Source: Pyrenochaeta sp. MPI-SDFR-AT-0127 (taxonomy: Eukaryota > Ascomycota > Dothideomycetes > Pleosporales > Cucurbitariaceae). From it: a stretch of 64,000 bases of DNA. This document shows, in pieces, positions 1-10,130 of the stretch. Location of the stretch: contig JAGTJM010000047.1 in NCBI GenBank assembly GCA_020747015.1, forward strand, positions 62,001-126,000, given 5' to 3'. The position numbers were made by a program, and so were the translations under genes. Within the stretch, counting starts at the first letter, position 1. Each line of letters opens with the position of its first letter. A model generated the notes under the pieces. The model was not told the DNA's origin. It saw only the letters and a program-made list of their open reading frames with translations, and made no database searches.

Positions 1-132
1 TTCGTATATTCCATTTCGGTTTAGCGGCTCTAATCGGAGCATGTTCCATAAAGAACGCAGTAGAGGGTAGAGCCGATTATGAGAAACTCGGTTCTACCTG
101 AATTAGGCGTTTCCGGGTGTCATTCGAGGGTT

Positions 133-1554
133 TCAGACCTCTATATTAGAGCCATCGTCAGCAATGCTCAGCACAAGGTCCACGCCGTGCTTGATGAATG
201 CTTCCATCAGATAATCTGCTGCAACCTTCGGTGCCGGCCTCCATGTACACTCGACTCGTCTCAAGCGCGATAACATGGTCGAGCGATCTTCATATAGATT
301 GTGTAAAGCACCTTCAACGTCATCATCCCATTCTGTTTTGATGCCGATTGTTTCCAGAGAGTCTGGCAGAATGTTTGAAAGCCGTGGGTAGTCGAGGTTG
401 TGACAATCTCCCCACAGCACAAGGCCCGAAACGTAGAGGTACTTGAGGGACGTAAAGTCGCGAAAAGTTCCGAAAGCTGGGATATCCACGTCCATGCTGA
501 CCAGCCAGCTAGAGTCCATGGTGTCGATTGTGACGCTTTCAAAGGACGTTTTCCATTCATATAGTTCTCTTCGAAGTGCTGGAAGATTGACTTCGCTCAA
601 ATAGTTTAGACGGTCTGGATCCTCCATGGTGTCACCAATCCAGCGGCAGGCGAAGCGTTTCACAGCACGACAAGGTGCTAAGGTGTTTGAAACGTGGCCT
701 ACGCGTAGATCTGCAGTGTTTATAGATATCTCTTCGAGCTCGAGGAAAGCTTCTCGGTTCATACCAACATACTCCCAACATAAAAAATCTGCTAGGGGAT
801 TGTGCTGTAGTGACGGATTAGCTTTGAATGTATGGAAAGAAGTATGAGGTTGCCGCCTGCCTCTGAACCATGTACGGCTCAGTCCGCCCCCGACAGGGTA
901 TTGCTTGGAACCCAGGATGTTGAAATTCGTGGACGTAAGATTCAGTGCGACTTCGCTCAGATTCTCGGCAATGGATATCAGAGTAGCAACAGCAAATTCT
1001 TGCCGGTCACGCTCTCTATAGTGCGCGAGACCGATCCAGAGACTGCGTTGCCTATGACGGATTTCGTCGTCTTGATCGAAGGCTCTACAGAGACCAGATG
1101 TGCTGTTGGACAATTGGTTCATGTATGGGATCGTCCATCTCGCTCCCGCTAGCAATCGCTCATAGGTCTCCAAATCTGTGTCTGTGTAATGCTGGGGAAG
1201 AGTATCCTCCAATTCCATGGGGCAACTGTGGCATTCGATGTACTGTACATATCGTGAGAGGTCTGGCCTGCTAGACAGTGTCCGAAGAAGAAGCTTGGTC
1301 GTGCACACGCGATCTGGAGGTTGAATGACGCATTGGAAGAGCAGAGGTGTGGTGATGGAATTGAGCATTCGGCATGTTAGAGCCAGAGAGTGCAGAGCAC
1401 GCACAATGGCATTATTGTCTCTTTGGCGTTCTGTTTCGGGTTCAGGATCGACGAGATAGCCGCGCCTGACCTCGAGTTGGATTACAATTGCAATCAGTAA
1501 CTCGTTTGGGAGCTCGCCGACAGCGAATGCGAGGGATGAGTCGGCTGGCTGCAT
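133..1554 (-). CDS. F-box-like protein, single exon
   Basis: This is an intact 473-aa single-exon frame starting at a real ATG (1554). Residues about 14-29 read ELPNELLIAIVIQLEV, an F-box-like start (LPxEL), and a second conserved stretch near residues 50-75 (ALHSLALTCRMLNSITTPLL) matches the way fungal F-box proteins continue. The rest has no recognisable catalytic motif; it is leucine-rich without clear repeats. F-box proteins of this kind usually bind Skp1 and act as substrate adaptors of SCF ubiquitin ligases, but that role is inferred from the motif only. The gene is transcribed away from the carbonic anhydrase gene and resembles the F-box-like gene at 2909-4387 in layout: LPNEL, then a charged loop, then LHSL-LT and a TPxL(Y/F) motif. 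The two are probably diverged members of one expanded family. Confidence 0.72.
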   Translation of the reverse strand: MQPADSSLAFAVGELPNELLIAIVIQLEVRRGYLVDPEPETERQRDNNAIVRALHSLALTCRMLNSITTPLLFQCVIQPPDRVCTTKLLLRTLSSRPDLSRYVQYIECHSCPMELEDTLPQHYTDTDLETYERLLAGARWTIPYMNQLSNSTSGLCRAFDQDDEIRHRQRSLWIGLAHYRERDRQEFAVATLISIAENLSEVALNLTSTNFNILGSKQYPVGGGLSRTWFRGRRQPHTSFHTFKANPSLQHNPLADFLCWEYVGMNREAFLELEEISINTADLRVGHVSNTLAPCRAVKRFACRWIGDTMEDPDRLNYLSEVNLPALRRELYEWKTSFESVTIDTMDSSWLVSMDVDIPAFGTFRDFTSLKYLYVSGLVLWGDCHNLDYPRLSNILPDSLETIGIKTEWDDDVEGALHNLYEDRSTMLSRLRRVECTWRPAPKVAADYLMEAFIKHGVDLVLSIADDGSNIEV

Positions 1555-2069
1555 CTCGCTGGCATTGACTAGCTGAAATGGAACGTGTAGGTGCGGTCCG
1601 AAGTTATGCTATTGCCTGGAAGAGTGTGCCGTTCGACGACAGTGAAGGGCATCCGAAGATGGATGTATGCAGCCGCTGATGTGACAAGCATAGTCGTCGA
1701 CCCCACTATCTCGATGTGGACTAGCGTCAGCCCACTTCCCCATGTCACCCCCCACTCGCGAACCCTGCATTATCAACACCAAATGGTCCCGGCTTATCAT
1801 GGCAGCAAGACCCAAGAGCCCAAACTTGCATGCACCAAGCGTCCACTGCACGCTCTCTAGACACATCTGGACGGCCATGGTGCCAAGTGTGCTGCTTTGA
1901 TGCCATTGCGCCATAGAACCCCGCAATGTCACCACTCATGGCTGCAATGATCGCCGACTCTACATGAGATGTTGGTGTACGAGCGAGATATATAACTATG
2001 GCGCCAGCAAGGTACTCGAGTGTGCATCAAACCCCGTAATCGATTCATCTACCCAAGCCATATATCAGA
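1555..2069. other. Divergent intergenic region
   Basis: About 515 bp separate the starts of the F-box-like gene (minus) and the carbonic anhydrase gene (plus). Short frames here (for example 1591-1860 and 1609-1935) overlap each other on both strands and show no family motif. I treat it as a shared promoter. A TATA-like ATATATAA lies at about 1988-1995, some 75 bp upstream of the carbonic anhydrase ATG, and could serve it. Confidence 0.5.
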
Positions 2070-2633
2070 ATGTCAGCCAATGGCGAGCAGAACATCGAGC
2101 AAGGCAACAAGGCCTACGTCTCATCCTTTACCCAAGGCCACCTAGCACTTCCGCCGAGTCAGAAGTATGCTGTCCGTACGTACATGATTTGAAGACTTTT
2201 CATGTTCATGGTTGCTGACTATGTTGCTTGAGTAACCTGCATGGACGCACGCATCGACCCTGCCGCCGCCTTCGGTATTCCTCTTGGAGCCGCCCACGTC
2301 ATCCGTAATGCTGGCGCCTCTGCCCGCGACGCCTTCCGATCTATTGTCATATCGCAGCAACTTCTTGGAACAACAGAGGTGCTAGTCGTTAAACATACCG
2401 GCTGCGGTATGCTCACATTTGACAACGAGACGGCGAAGAGCCTTGTCAAGAAAAACAAGGGCGATGCAGCAGCAAAGGAAGTGGAAGATTTGGACTTTCT
2501 TACTTTCCCCGACCTAGAGGCCGAAGTTAAGAAGGACGTAGAATGGCTGCAAAGCAAGGCAGTCGAGCAAGGAATCAGATTTACAGGTTGGGTCTATGAG
2601 GTGGAGACGGGCAAGGCAAGGAAAGTAGTTTAG
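2070..2633 (+). CDS. Beta-class carbonic anhydrase (small, clade D-like)
   Basis: Two exons, 2070-2175 and 2233-2633, give a 168-aa protein. The intron (2176-2232) has a GTACGT donor and a TTGAG acceptor, and splicing creates the signature LTCMDAR. The beta-carbonic anhydrase metal and active-site residues are all present: Cys38, Asp40 and Arg42 in CMDAR, then His90 and Cys93 in HTGCG. The family interconverts CO2 and bicarbonate using zinc. At 168 aa with no leader it matches the short beta class rather than the long (about 220-280 aa) fungal enzymes, and it is probably cytosolic. The ATG at 2241 lies inside the signature, so a start there would remove zinc ligand Cys38; the upstream exon is therefore needed. 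It lies between two F-box-like genes with no obvious functional link. Confidence 0.93.
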
Positions 2634-2908
2634 GCTAGGCAGATATACCCACATGTAATTAATGTTCTTTGAATACATAATGTGTTACCATGCTCGTTAT
2701 TCACCTCGATACCGAGGATATCTTGTGAAGCTCACCAATATGAACAAATCGCGTTTTCCCCCTTTGGGACTAGCTCACAGCCTGCAGCCGAACGTCACAA
2801 TAATCACTAGCGTAGTAATCCTGACCACAACTTTCGAAACATCCCTCCTTTCCACCCGTAACATTCCGTGACTGCCTAGAATAAACTCTACTACAGGTTG
2901 GCAGTACG

Positions 2909-4387
2909 ATGACTGAATCAACGGGTTCGTTATACGACTTGCCGAATGAACTAGCCATCGAAACGATCCGTCATCTTGGCACAATCCGGTCATTCGAACC
3001 ACAGTCAACAGCATTCAGAGATAAGAAAGAGGAAAGAGCCAGGCAATCTGAGAATCACATTCGTCAGGTAGCTCTACATTCGCTCTGTCTTACTTCTCAT
3101 CACATGCGAAAGATAGCAACGCCCGTTCTGTATGCTTCATTCCTAAGCTCTGCAACTTTGCATGGGTATAGGCCCTTGGAGCTCTTCCATCGCACCGTCA
3201 CAAGTTCAACACAGATGATAGGCCTCAAGATTCACGTCTCTGAGTACCTTCAGTATGTCGAAAACCGACTCTCTGACTATTTGGGCAACAACCTTTACGA
3301 TGACACAAACACTTCCGGCGCGTCCCACATGGTAGCGCGGTACTTTTATCTACTTGCAGATATTGTCAAACGTGCGCCTAACATACGACACCTCTCCGTC
3401 ACCAGTTTAGAGGCCTCTGAATTGTCTTTTTGGAAACACATCCTTCCAAAGACTGCACCTGTGTCCACAAAAGTTGCTGGTCATGGATTCCCCCTACTGC
3501 GAAATCTATGCTGTCAGATCCATGCTGATTCCACCAGCTTGGAACCTAGTGACAATACCTTCCTCCGCATCTGCTCGGCCATGTCATCCGTACCCTCCCT
3601 AGTTGACTTTCGAGCTTCCGGTTGCGAGAACAATAGCCCATCGCTGCCGTTATTTGACTCATTCAAGAACTTACAACGTCTAGTAGTCACGGAATGCACT
3701 CTGGATCTCGACGAAGTGAACAGGCTCTTGTTCGCGTGTGAAGACCTGCAACATATAACCTGCGAATGGGCATTCCTCAACTCCACAACGGAGCAGCTAT
3801 CATACCTTCATCCTGGCCTGCTGAAACATGCCAAAACCCTCCAATCACTGATACTGGACTTGCGAAATATCACGTTCTGGCCGTCAGATTATACAGTTCC
3901 CGCACCCCTTGGCTCGTTACGTCATTTTACAAAGCTTACATCGCTGGCCATTTGCGAGGCTACCCTTTGCAACTACGACCCTTTGAGCACCGCGTTAGTT
4001 TATAACGGAGATCCAGGCCTGGATGAAATACACAATATAGCTAACCTACTTCCTGAGAATCTCATTAGTCTTACATTGCATCTCATGACTGCTGCGCGCT
4101 GGGTCAGGCACACACCTGATGCTACATTTGCACTATGTCAACTCGCCGAGGATAAAAGGGCCGGTTTAATAAAAGTGGAAGAATTCACTATCAAAAGCGC
4201 ATTCGAGCTGAGCGCTCCTCGTCTCATGAAGGGATTTCAAGAGGCTGGTGTGCGCTTCAGCATTGTTCAAGAAACGCATTTAGACATTCCAGACATTATT
4301 TGGGTGTGTAATTCCACCCTTGGGGACTCAGACGTTGGAATCCCGACATCGAGCTCGATCTCAGTGGCGTCATTGAATTGTCAGTAG
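2909..4387 (+). CDS. F-box-like protein, single exon
   Basis: An intact 492-aa frame with an ATG at 2909. Residues about 9-26 (YDLPNELAIETIRHLGTI) are F-box-like, followed by a charged insertion and the motif ALHSLCLTSHHMRKIATPVL, which parallels the F-box-like gene at 133-1554. The body contains leucine-spaced segments reminiscent of degenerate leucine-rich repeats (for example FKNLQRLVVTECTLDLDEV and FTKLTSLAICEATL), as in F-box/LRR substrate adaptors. A role in SCF ubiquitin ligation is inferred from the family, and the target cannot be predicted. It starts about 275 bp after the carbonic anhydrase stop codon, so its promoter is short. Confidence 0.72.
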   Translation: MTESTGSLYDLPNELAIETIRHLGTIRSFEPQSTAFRDKKEERARQSENHIRQVALHSLCLTSHHMRKIATPVLYASFLSSATLHGYRPLELFHRTVTSSTQMIGLKIHVSEYLQYVENRLSDYLGNNLYDDTNTSGASHMVARYFYLLADIVKRAPNIRHLSVTSLEASELSFWKHILPKTAPVSTKVAGHGFPLLRNLCCQIHADSTSLEPSDNTFLRICSAMSSVPSLVDFRASGCENNSPSLPLFDSFKNLQRLVVTECTLDLDEVNRLLFACEDLQHITCEWAFLNSTTEQLSYLHPGLLKHAKTLQSLILDLRNITFWPSDYTVPAPLGSLRHFTKLTSLAICEATLCNYDPLSTALVYNGDPGLDEIHNIANLLPENLISLTLHLMTAARWVRHTPDATFALCQLAEDKRAGLIKVEEFTIKSAFELSAPRLMKGFQEAGVRFSIVQETHLDIPDIIWVCNSTLGDSDVGIPTSSSISVASLNCQ

Positions 4388-5093
4388 GGACACTATGGAT
4401 TTTGCCACAACTTTACCGATGGTACCAGCAGTGTCTCACTGCAAAGAGTGCGGCTCTTACTACGGAGGAAATGCAGGCCACAATTACCTCTCCCAGTTGT
4501 TTTTCGAGGAATTGGGGCTTCCTTTAGTTGCGAGCAGTTATGCGGCTGTTCGAGCTCCTTGTCCTCAAGCAGCTGCACTCACTTAGCTCACCTCGACTAT
4601 AAATAGCACTGCTCATACTTCCGCACTCTTTCTCATCATTCATTACCAACCAACAAAAGAAATCCGACTCCGCCCTATAAACAGTTCTTTAATCAAATCT
4701 TCCTTCTCTGCCTCTTTAGCGATATTCAATCTACCTATTGGGCGTGTCCATTCTCTTCCCACGCTCGGAGGCTGGAGGACAAAGACGATCATACGGCCAG
4801 GGAGTTTGCTTCTGACGGAAGCCTTCTACTATACGCCTCAATTCATCTCAGCATTCCGGTAGTCGCAAGATACAAAGCGACATCTTGCACTCATACTCTA
4901 CACACCTTTGCTCGTACGCTACCACGGTTGGCCCATTAGTTCCGACTTTGCGACTTCAGCCGCTCTTCCGTGGACAAAGTTAATCTACTCTGCTTCCTCG
5001 ACACGACTCATCTTCCTGTCAACGACTCCCCCAAGACATTGCAAACCGTCAACCAAACTTTCACCGAGGGTCTTCCGAAAAGGATCTTCAGGA
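4388..5093 (+). promoter_or_regulatory. Upstream region and pyrimidine-rich leader of coiled-coil gene
   Basis: This stretch has no credible gene. It holds a TATA-like element (TATAAATA, 4598-4605) followed by a long C/T-rich run to the ATG at 5094, typical of fungal promoters and 5' leaders. A frame can be read in from 4908, but only from a TTG codon. Confidence 0.5.
4598..4605 (+). promoter_or_regulatory. TATA-box-like element
   Basis: The sequence TATAAATA sits about 490 bp upstream of the ATG of the coiled-coil gene, with a CT-rich tract downstream that could hold the transcription start. The assignment is by sequence only. Confidence 0.4.
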
Positions 5094-7332
5094 ATGGCAC
5101 TTATCACAAGTAACGAGGACTACGTTACTGACCTGTCCTCGGGCTCTATATCGCCCGTCATTGATCATTTGAAAGTAGGGGAAGGTACCGAAGTGAAAGT
5201 TTTAGCTGTCGAAACTGCCCATTCCAGTTCCAAAGATGGCAGTATCCAGAACGCTGACGAATGCACTCTCAAGTCACCATTTCATTCGCCGAGGCCAGAT
5301 ACAGCAGCTGACCAGAGCGAGACTTCACTTGGAGAAGAGGGAACTTCCGAAGAAATGCTCGAGAGTATAGTCATTATTGAGAATGATGCTCTATGTGACG
5401 AGGAAGGACATGCCAAAGCTGAGGTGGAGCTAGATGTTGGTACGGCACTAGTCAACAACGTACGAAGTCCGAAGATGGAGGATGCCAATAGTAATGAAGA
5501 GGATGGCAATCAAATAGTCACTACAGATGTCAAAGAACCTAGAGAAATAGGCATGGCTATTTTGCCGTCGCCCGTCCTTGAAGATTTGAAAACCACTAAA
5601 GACATTTCGACAGAAACCGAAACCAATGGCGACAAATCCAGCTACAATGAGCTACCAGAAGCATCTCGAGAATCCGTTGACGAATCATTACCTGTAGTAA
5701 GCGGAAAGAATGCAGAGGGCGACAAGGGAAGGGCTGAGAGGATTCCGACTGGAGTCGAAGCGGTTGGCATCGCCGTGATCAAGAAGGCTATGGAGAACTA
5801 TTCCGCCAAAGACAATGCTACCATCGCTCACAAAGATGGTGAGCCATTGGAATCACGGGAGACAGATACAACAGAACCAGCAACTACCGTCCCAAATCGC
5901 ATTGTTCCGCCACATGTACGTCGGGACTTTCAGCCTACGCTCTTCCGCCAGACAGGTCCACAAGACTTGAGGGTATGTTTACTTAGAGCTTCTTCGCTCA
6001 GACCTGTACTCATTCGTTGTAGCATGTAACGTCTTTGAGCGAAAGTCCTCGCTCCCATGAACCGTTCCGCGCCACTCGCCCAAAAAGTCGGGTGTATCAA
6101 GCCGCATCTCACCGTGGCGATGCAGATCGGGAACAGGTCGCTCGCTTGACTGCTCAGTTTATGAAGGCCCAGAACGAGCTGAATGTGGAGCGCAAGAAGA
6201 GCGTAAACCTTCGCAAGACGATCGAAGCTGAGCAGCAGCAGAGAATCGAGAGCGCCTTCTCGGGCATGACGTCTGATCTGCTATGCAAGCAGATTGAAGT
6301 TTACGCGCAAACGGCAAAGAATGAAGCAAGAGAGCGTGGGTTTGAGTTCCGTGAAAAGAAGATCAAGCAACTTGAAGTTTATCTCTCTGAGGGTCAGAAG
6401 CAACTCAAGTACAAGCTTGAAGAGAGAGCTCTACGGCCAATGGATGCTGTCGAACGTGAGTACATTAAACGCGACGCTGAGTTGTCCGTCAGGAAGAGCA
6501 TGGCAGATATCGAGGGCAAGGCCAACGCCGATGCCAAGCGACTTCGTTTCCGTGAAGCCGCCCAGCAAATGCGCGAGCAGCAGTACAAAGCGCTCATTCA
6601 TGACACTATTGAATCTGAAATCCGAGAGAAGATGGTTCAGCGAGAAAAGCTGGACGAGATTGCCGAGTTTGAATACAACCGAGGGTTTGCAGCTGGCAAG
6701 GGCGCTGGTCATATGGAGGCGTTGGAAGAGGGCCGCCAGAGAGGTTTTCTCGAAGGATACGGTGCCTGCCACCGCACTCAGGCTGCTATCTCTGACATGC
6801 GAGCTGGTCGAATCCCCCACGACAGTCTAGAGCTGGACTTTCTCTTCGATCCAAGTCATTCGCATAATCCATACAACATTGGCGCACGCCTCCGAGAGCT
6901 GGAAAAGGAGAAGAAGCACGATGGACACAAGGGCTCCAACACTGAGGGAAGGCTGCGAGCGGTTGATGATGTAGTGGGGAAGAAGCTCGGGGAGCCAGTT
7001 CGCAAGTAAGTATCGTCCTGCTTAGTAGCCTATCCTTTGAGATGTACGCTGACACTGCATGCAGAGCCCCACCTCAGCGCCCAACATTTGCCTCTGAACT
7101 TCGCGGTTCGTCTGAAATGCACAACGGCCATGTCGTTCTTGCAAACAGCTCTAGCTCGCCGACTCCCGCCAGCACACCGGCTACGATTTCTGATCATGCT
7201 CCATGGAAGAAGCCTACTAGCGCCAAGGCTCCAGTCTATGATGACCGCGTAGATGAAGATTGCAAGACTGGGCGCCGGCTGTTACGTTACAAAGAGGGTG
7301 CAGATCAGAATTTGATCGATCTGTTAGGATGA
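5094..7332 (+). CDS. Coiled-coil protein with acidic disordered N-terminus
   Basis: Three exons (5094-5972, 6023-7005, 7065-7332) close in frame to 709 aa. The introns are GTATGT...TAG and GTAAGT...CAG. Residues 1-290 are acidic, Ser/Thr/Glu-rich and low in hydrophobics, so probably disordered. Residues about 325-530 are a long charged helix (for example ARLTAQFMKAQNELNVERKK), strongly suggesting a coiled coil. Near residue 520 is a Gly-rich stretch, GRQRGFLEGYGACHRTQ, similar to a motif in other filamentous-fungal proteins of unknown function. The C-terminus ends in RRLLRYKEGADQNLIDLLG. There are no membrane segments or catalytic motifs. I do not recognise the gene; a structural or scaffolding role would be a guess. 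An in-frame upstream TTG at 4908 extends the frame, but the ATG at 5094 is preferred. Confidence 0.75.
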
Positions 7333-8063
7333 GTCTGCCATGTTGCCTAAGGATGGCAGGTCGTGAAGACATGAGACGCGAGTTATTGGTGGGGAGGTTG
7401 AGATGTCGCAACTGGCTGCAGGTATTGCAACAGCAGGAGTGGGTGCTGCAAGAGGGGCTGAAGAGGGACGAAGATTAGTGATTCTCGAACTGCTGAGTCA
7501 AGGAAACATGGTTTTGATGATGATATGATCGGTGAGCTGCAGCGAGGCAGAAGTAGTAGAGATGGCAACTTGGATGGAAAGGTAGAGTGTGCCATCTGCT
7601 GACTTCATTGTGCTGCTTGGAGGAATTCAGAGAATGCTAGAGGACATTCGACATAAATGGATTGAGTAACACCCAGTATTGAAGCTTCGAAGGCCATGAA
7701 ACCAAACGTAAAGGCAAGCTAAGTAAGAGCCGCCGCTTGGATGGTCGAGGTCTGACAGGTGATTCTGGCTTCCCGAAATGGCCGCGAACCTCGGCCCAAT
7801 CGCGACACCCCAGCAGCGCACCTCGACGCCAGCCTCCCATGAGCTGAAGATTGATTTCTTGCACTCGAAGCATTGAGCGATTGTTTCTACTTTGATTTCC
7901 TTGCCCTGCGACGCGACTCGCCTGCGCCCACCCAACAAGCCACTCAGTCGCTGCGTTCCTTGCATTGGCCCAACAGTGACGTGCCACGTCCCGCGCTATC
8001 GCTCGGTCCCTACTCCCGCCTTTTCCCCACACGCGACTCGGGCAAACACACCACCATCACAGA
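7333..8063. other. Intergenic region before PEX3
   Basis: About 730 bp with only short overlapping frames on both strands. The first half has GAG/CTGCAG-rich sequence, probably 3' UTR of the coiled-coil gene. The last 150 bp before 8064 are C-rich, as expected for a fungal promoter or leader of the PEX3 gene. No RNA gene is recognised. Confidence 0.45.
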
Positions 8064-9740
8064 ATGCTGCAAGGGACGCGTCGCTGGTTCCGGCGGAATC
8101 GCGCAAACTTTGCCATCGGAGCCGGCGTGCTCGGCGCAGGATATCTCGCGGGGCAGTATGTGCTGGGCAAGCTGTCCGAGGCGAGGCAGCGCATGAGCGA
8201 CGAGCGCATCGCAAAGGAGAAGTAGGGAGACACGGCAATCAAGTAAGAAAAGAGACTAACAGTCCATGCAGTCTACGACGCCGCTTCGAGCAGAACCAGG
8301 AAGACTGCACATTCACGGTCCTCGCCATCCTGCCCACCGCCACCGAAAACATACTCGATGCCATACCCGTCGAGCAGGTCCTCGAGGAGCTGCAGAGGCA
8401 AAAGGCAGAGCGATTGTCACGAAGCGTAGGGCCCAGCGAAATCGCCAGCTCAGCGCCGCCAAGCGTGGCAGACACGGCCGAGGACGATGCGCGCAGCTCG
8501 AGTCTGCAGACCGACAGCTTCATCCATGCCAGCCAGGTCGTGACAGAGGGCGACAGTATTGCTGGACCCGTAGAGGGGGCGGCAGAGGCCAGCGATGAGA
8601 AGAAGAGCAAGAAGAGCAAGGCCCAGCTGTGGAACGAGATGAAGATTAGCTGCATGTGCCCCTTGGATGCTGCTTGAGACACCAGTGCTAACACGGTTCA
8701 GCGATAACACGAGCCTTTACACTCATATACACCCTATCCCTCCTCACACTTCTCACGCGCATCCAGCTCAACCTGCTCGGTCGCCGCAACTACCTTGCAT
8801 CGGTCGTCTCGCTCGCTGCACCGCAGCCTGCCAGCGAAGGCTCAAGAATCAACCTCGAGAACAACGACGACGACAACTTTGAGCAGTCATATGGAAACGA
8901 CTTTGAGACGAACCGAAGATATCTCAGCTTGAGCTGGTGGCTACTGCATCGAGGCTGCATAGACCTGATCGGCAAAGTGCGCGTAGCAGTCAAGGACGTT
9001 TTTGGCCTCCTGAATCCAAGGGAAGAGATTACGCTGGAGAAGCTGTCAGAGCTCACCCTGGAAGTACGAAAGAGGGTCGAGGGTGCCACTGAGGAGGAAA
9101 GGAGGTTCGTGTCCCCAGCCTACCCAACCAGCCCACCACTAACCAGTACAGGACATGCAAATGGCTCACCTTCCTTCTTCCCTCGCAAGACCAAGAAGAC
9201 TACGTCCTCCGCGAATCAGGCATGACTTCCTCATCCGAGTCAACGTCGCCTACAACAGCCACTTCGCTGCGCCGCTTAATCGATGAAACCTCTGACCTTA
9301 TCGACTCCCCGGCCTTTACTCACGTTCTCACCCTCATCCTCGACGCCGCCTTCTCGCACCTTGTCGACACAAAGATCTCTCAGCTGTCCTACAAGATCCC
9401 ACCCATCTCTGACAATCATGCTCGCGTACAGGAAATTGTAGGCAGCGACGTCAAAGCAAAGGTTGCAAACAGTCTGGCAGTCTTCTGCCGACAAGCGCAC
9501 AACATTGGAACCGGGGCGAACAACGAGTACCTGGCAGCCATCGAGCAAGTCAGGGACCTGGAAGCCTTTGCAGCGGTAGTGTACTCGAGCAACTTTGAAT
9601 TTGAGAGTCCCCAGGGCGGGAATTTGAGTCACCCTGGCACAGCTGAGGGACAGCCGCCAAAGACCACTCTAGCCGCAGATTCAGAGTTTGAGAGTGCTTG
9701 GGGTAAGGCACTGGCAAAAGAGGACGGAAAGGACTTTTGA
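8064..9740 (+). CDS. PEX3: Peroxin-3, peroxisomal membrane biogenesis factor
   Basis: Four exons (8064-8221, 8272-8651, 8702-9104, 9152-9740) give 509 aa, the usual length for filamentous-fungal PEX3. The N-terminus has the hallmark basic patch followed by a membrane segment (residues about 15-37, ANFAIGAGVLGAGYLAG) and then the RRRFEQNQEDC motif. Further family stretches are LWNEMKISS, TLLTRIQLNLLGRRNYL and LLPSQDQEDYVLRESGM. PEX3 sits in the ER and peroxisome membranes and is the docking receptor for PEX19, which brings in other peroxisomal membrane proteins. Intron 2 (8652-8701) needs a GC-AG splice: no GT donor preserves the frame, while cutting T|GCATGT and joining to CAG|CG restores KISSITR. 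A GCTAAC branch site lies at about 8687. Intron 1 uses GTAGGG; reading through it would hit a stop at once. Confidence 0.93.
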
Positions 9741-10130
9741 TACATAAGACGACTCAATTGTACGATAACGTTCGGCCTGGGTGGGATATGATGTCGTTGT
9801 AGTAACATTCACGAAAGATACCCGTAATTGGAAACATTATGATTCTACCACCTTTGCTTCACTGCCAGACTTCTTAATTGTATGACTTATTATATAACTT
9901 CCGGATTCGGAAAGTGAAAACGTGACCAGGCGAGTCGTGACGTCAGAACGTGACTTTGCAAGTAGGGACGCGAAAGAAAAACTCGCGGGACATTATATGT
10001 ACAAAACACGTCGATCTCCCGTTTCACAACCAGATCTACACCGATTGCTTCAAAGTCCTTGCAAGTCCACATGTGCAATACTCTGCCTTGACAGCGACCT
10101 ATCAATCGACCACTTCAACCAATATCCAGC
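9741..10130. other. Intergenic region between PEX3 and GT8 gene
   Basis: About 390 bp. The first part is A+T-rich, with a likely 3' UTR of PEX3, and the remainder is the promoter of the glycosyltransferase gene. A TATATGTA-like element is at about 9995. No other feature is seen. Confidence 0.4.

Noticed and set aside
2241..2633. Shorter carbonic anhydrase from the ATG at 2241
   Set aside because: That Met is inside the conserved CMDAR signature, so the protein would lack zinc ligand Cys38. The upstream exon restores it.
4908..5093. Upstream extension of the coiled-coil protein
   Set aside because: The frame is open but starts with TTG and the sequence is C/T-rich leader. The ATG at 5094 is more likely.
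6294..6830. 178-codon frame inside the coiled-coil gene
   Set aside because: It is a shifted-frame shadow of exon 2 of the 709-aa gene.
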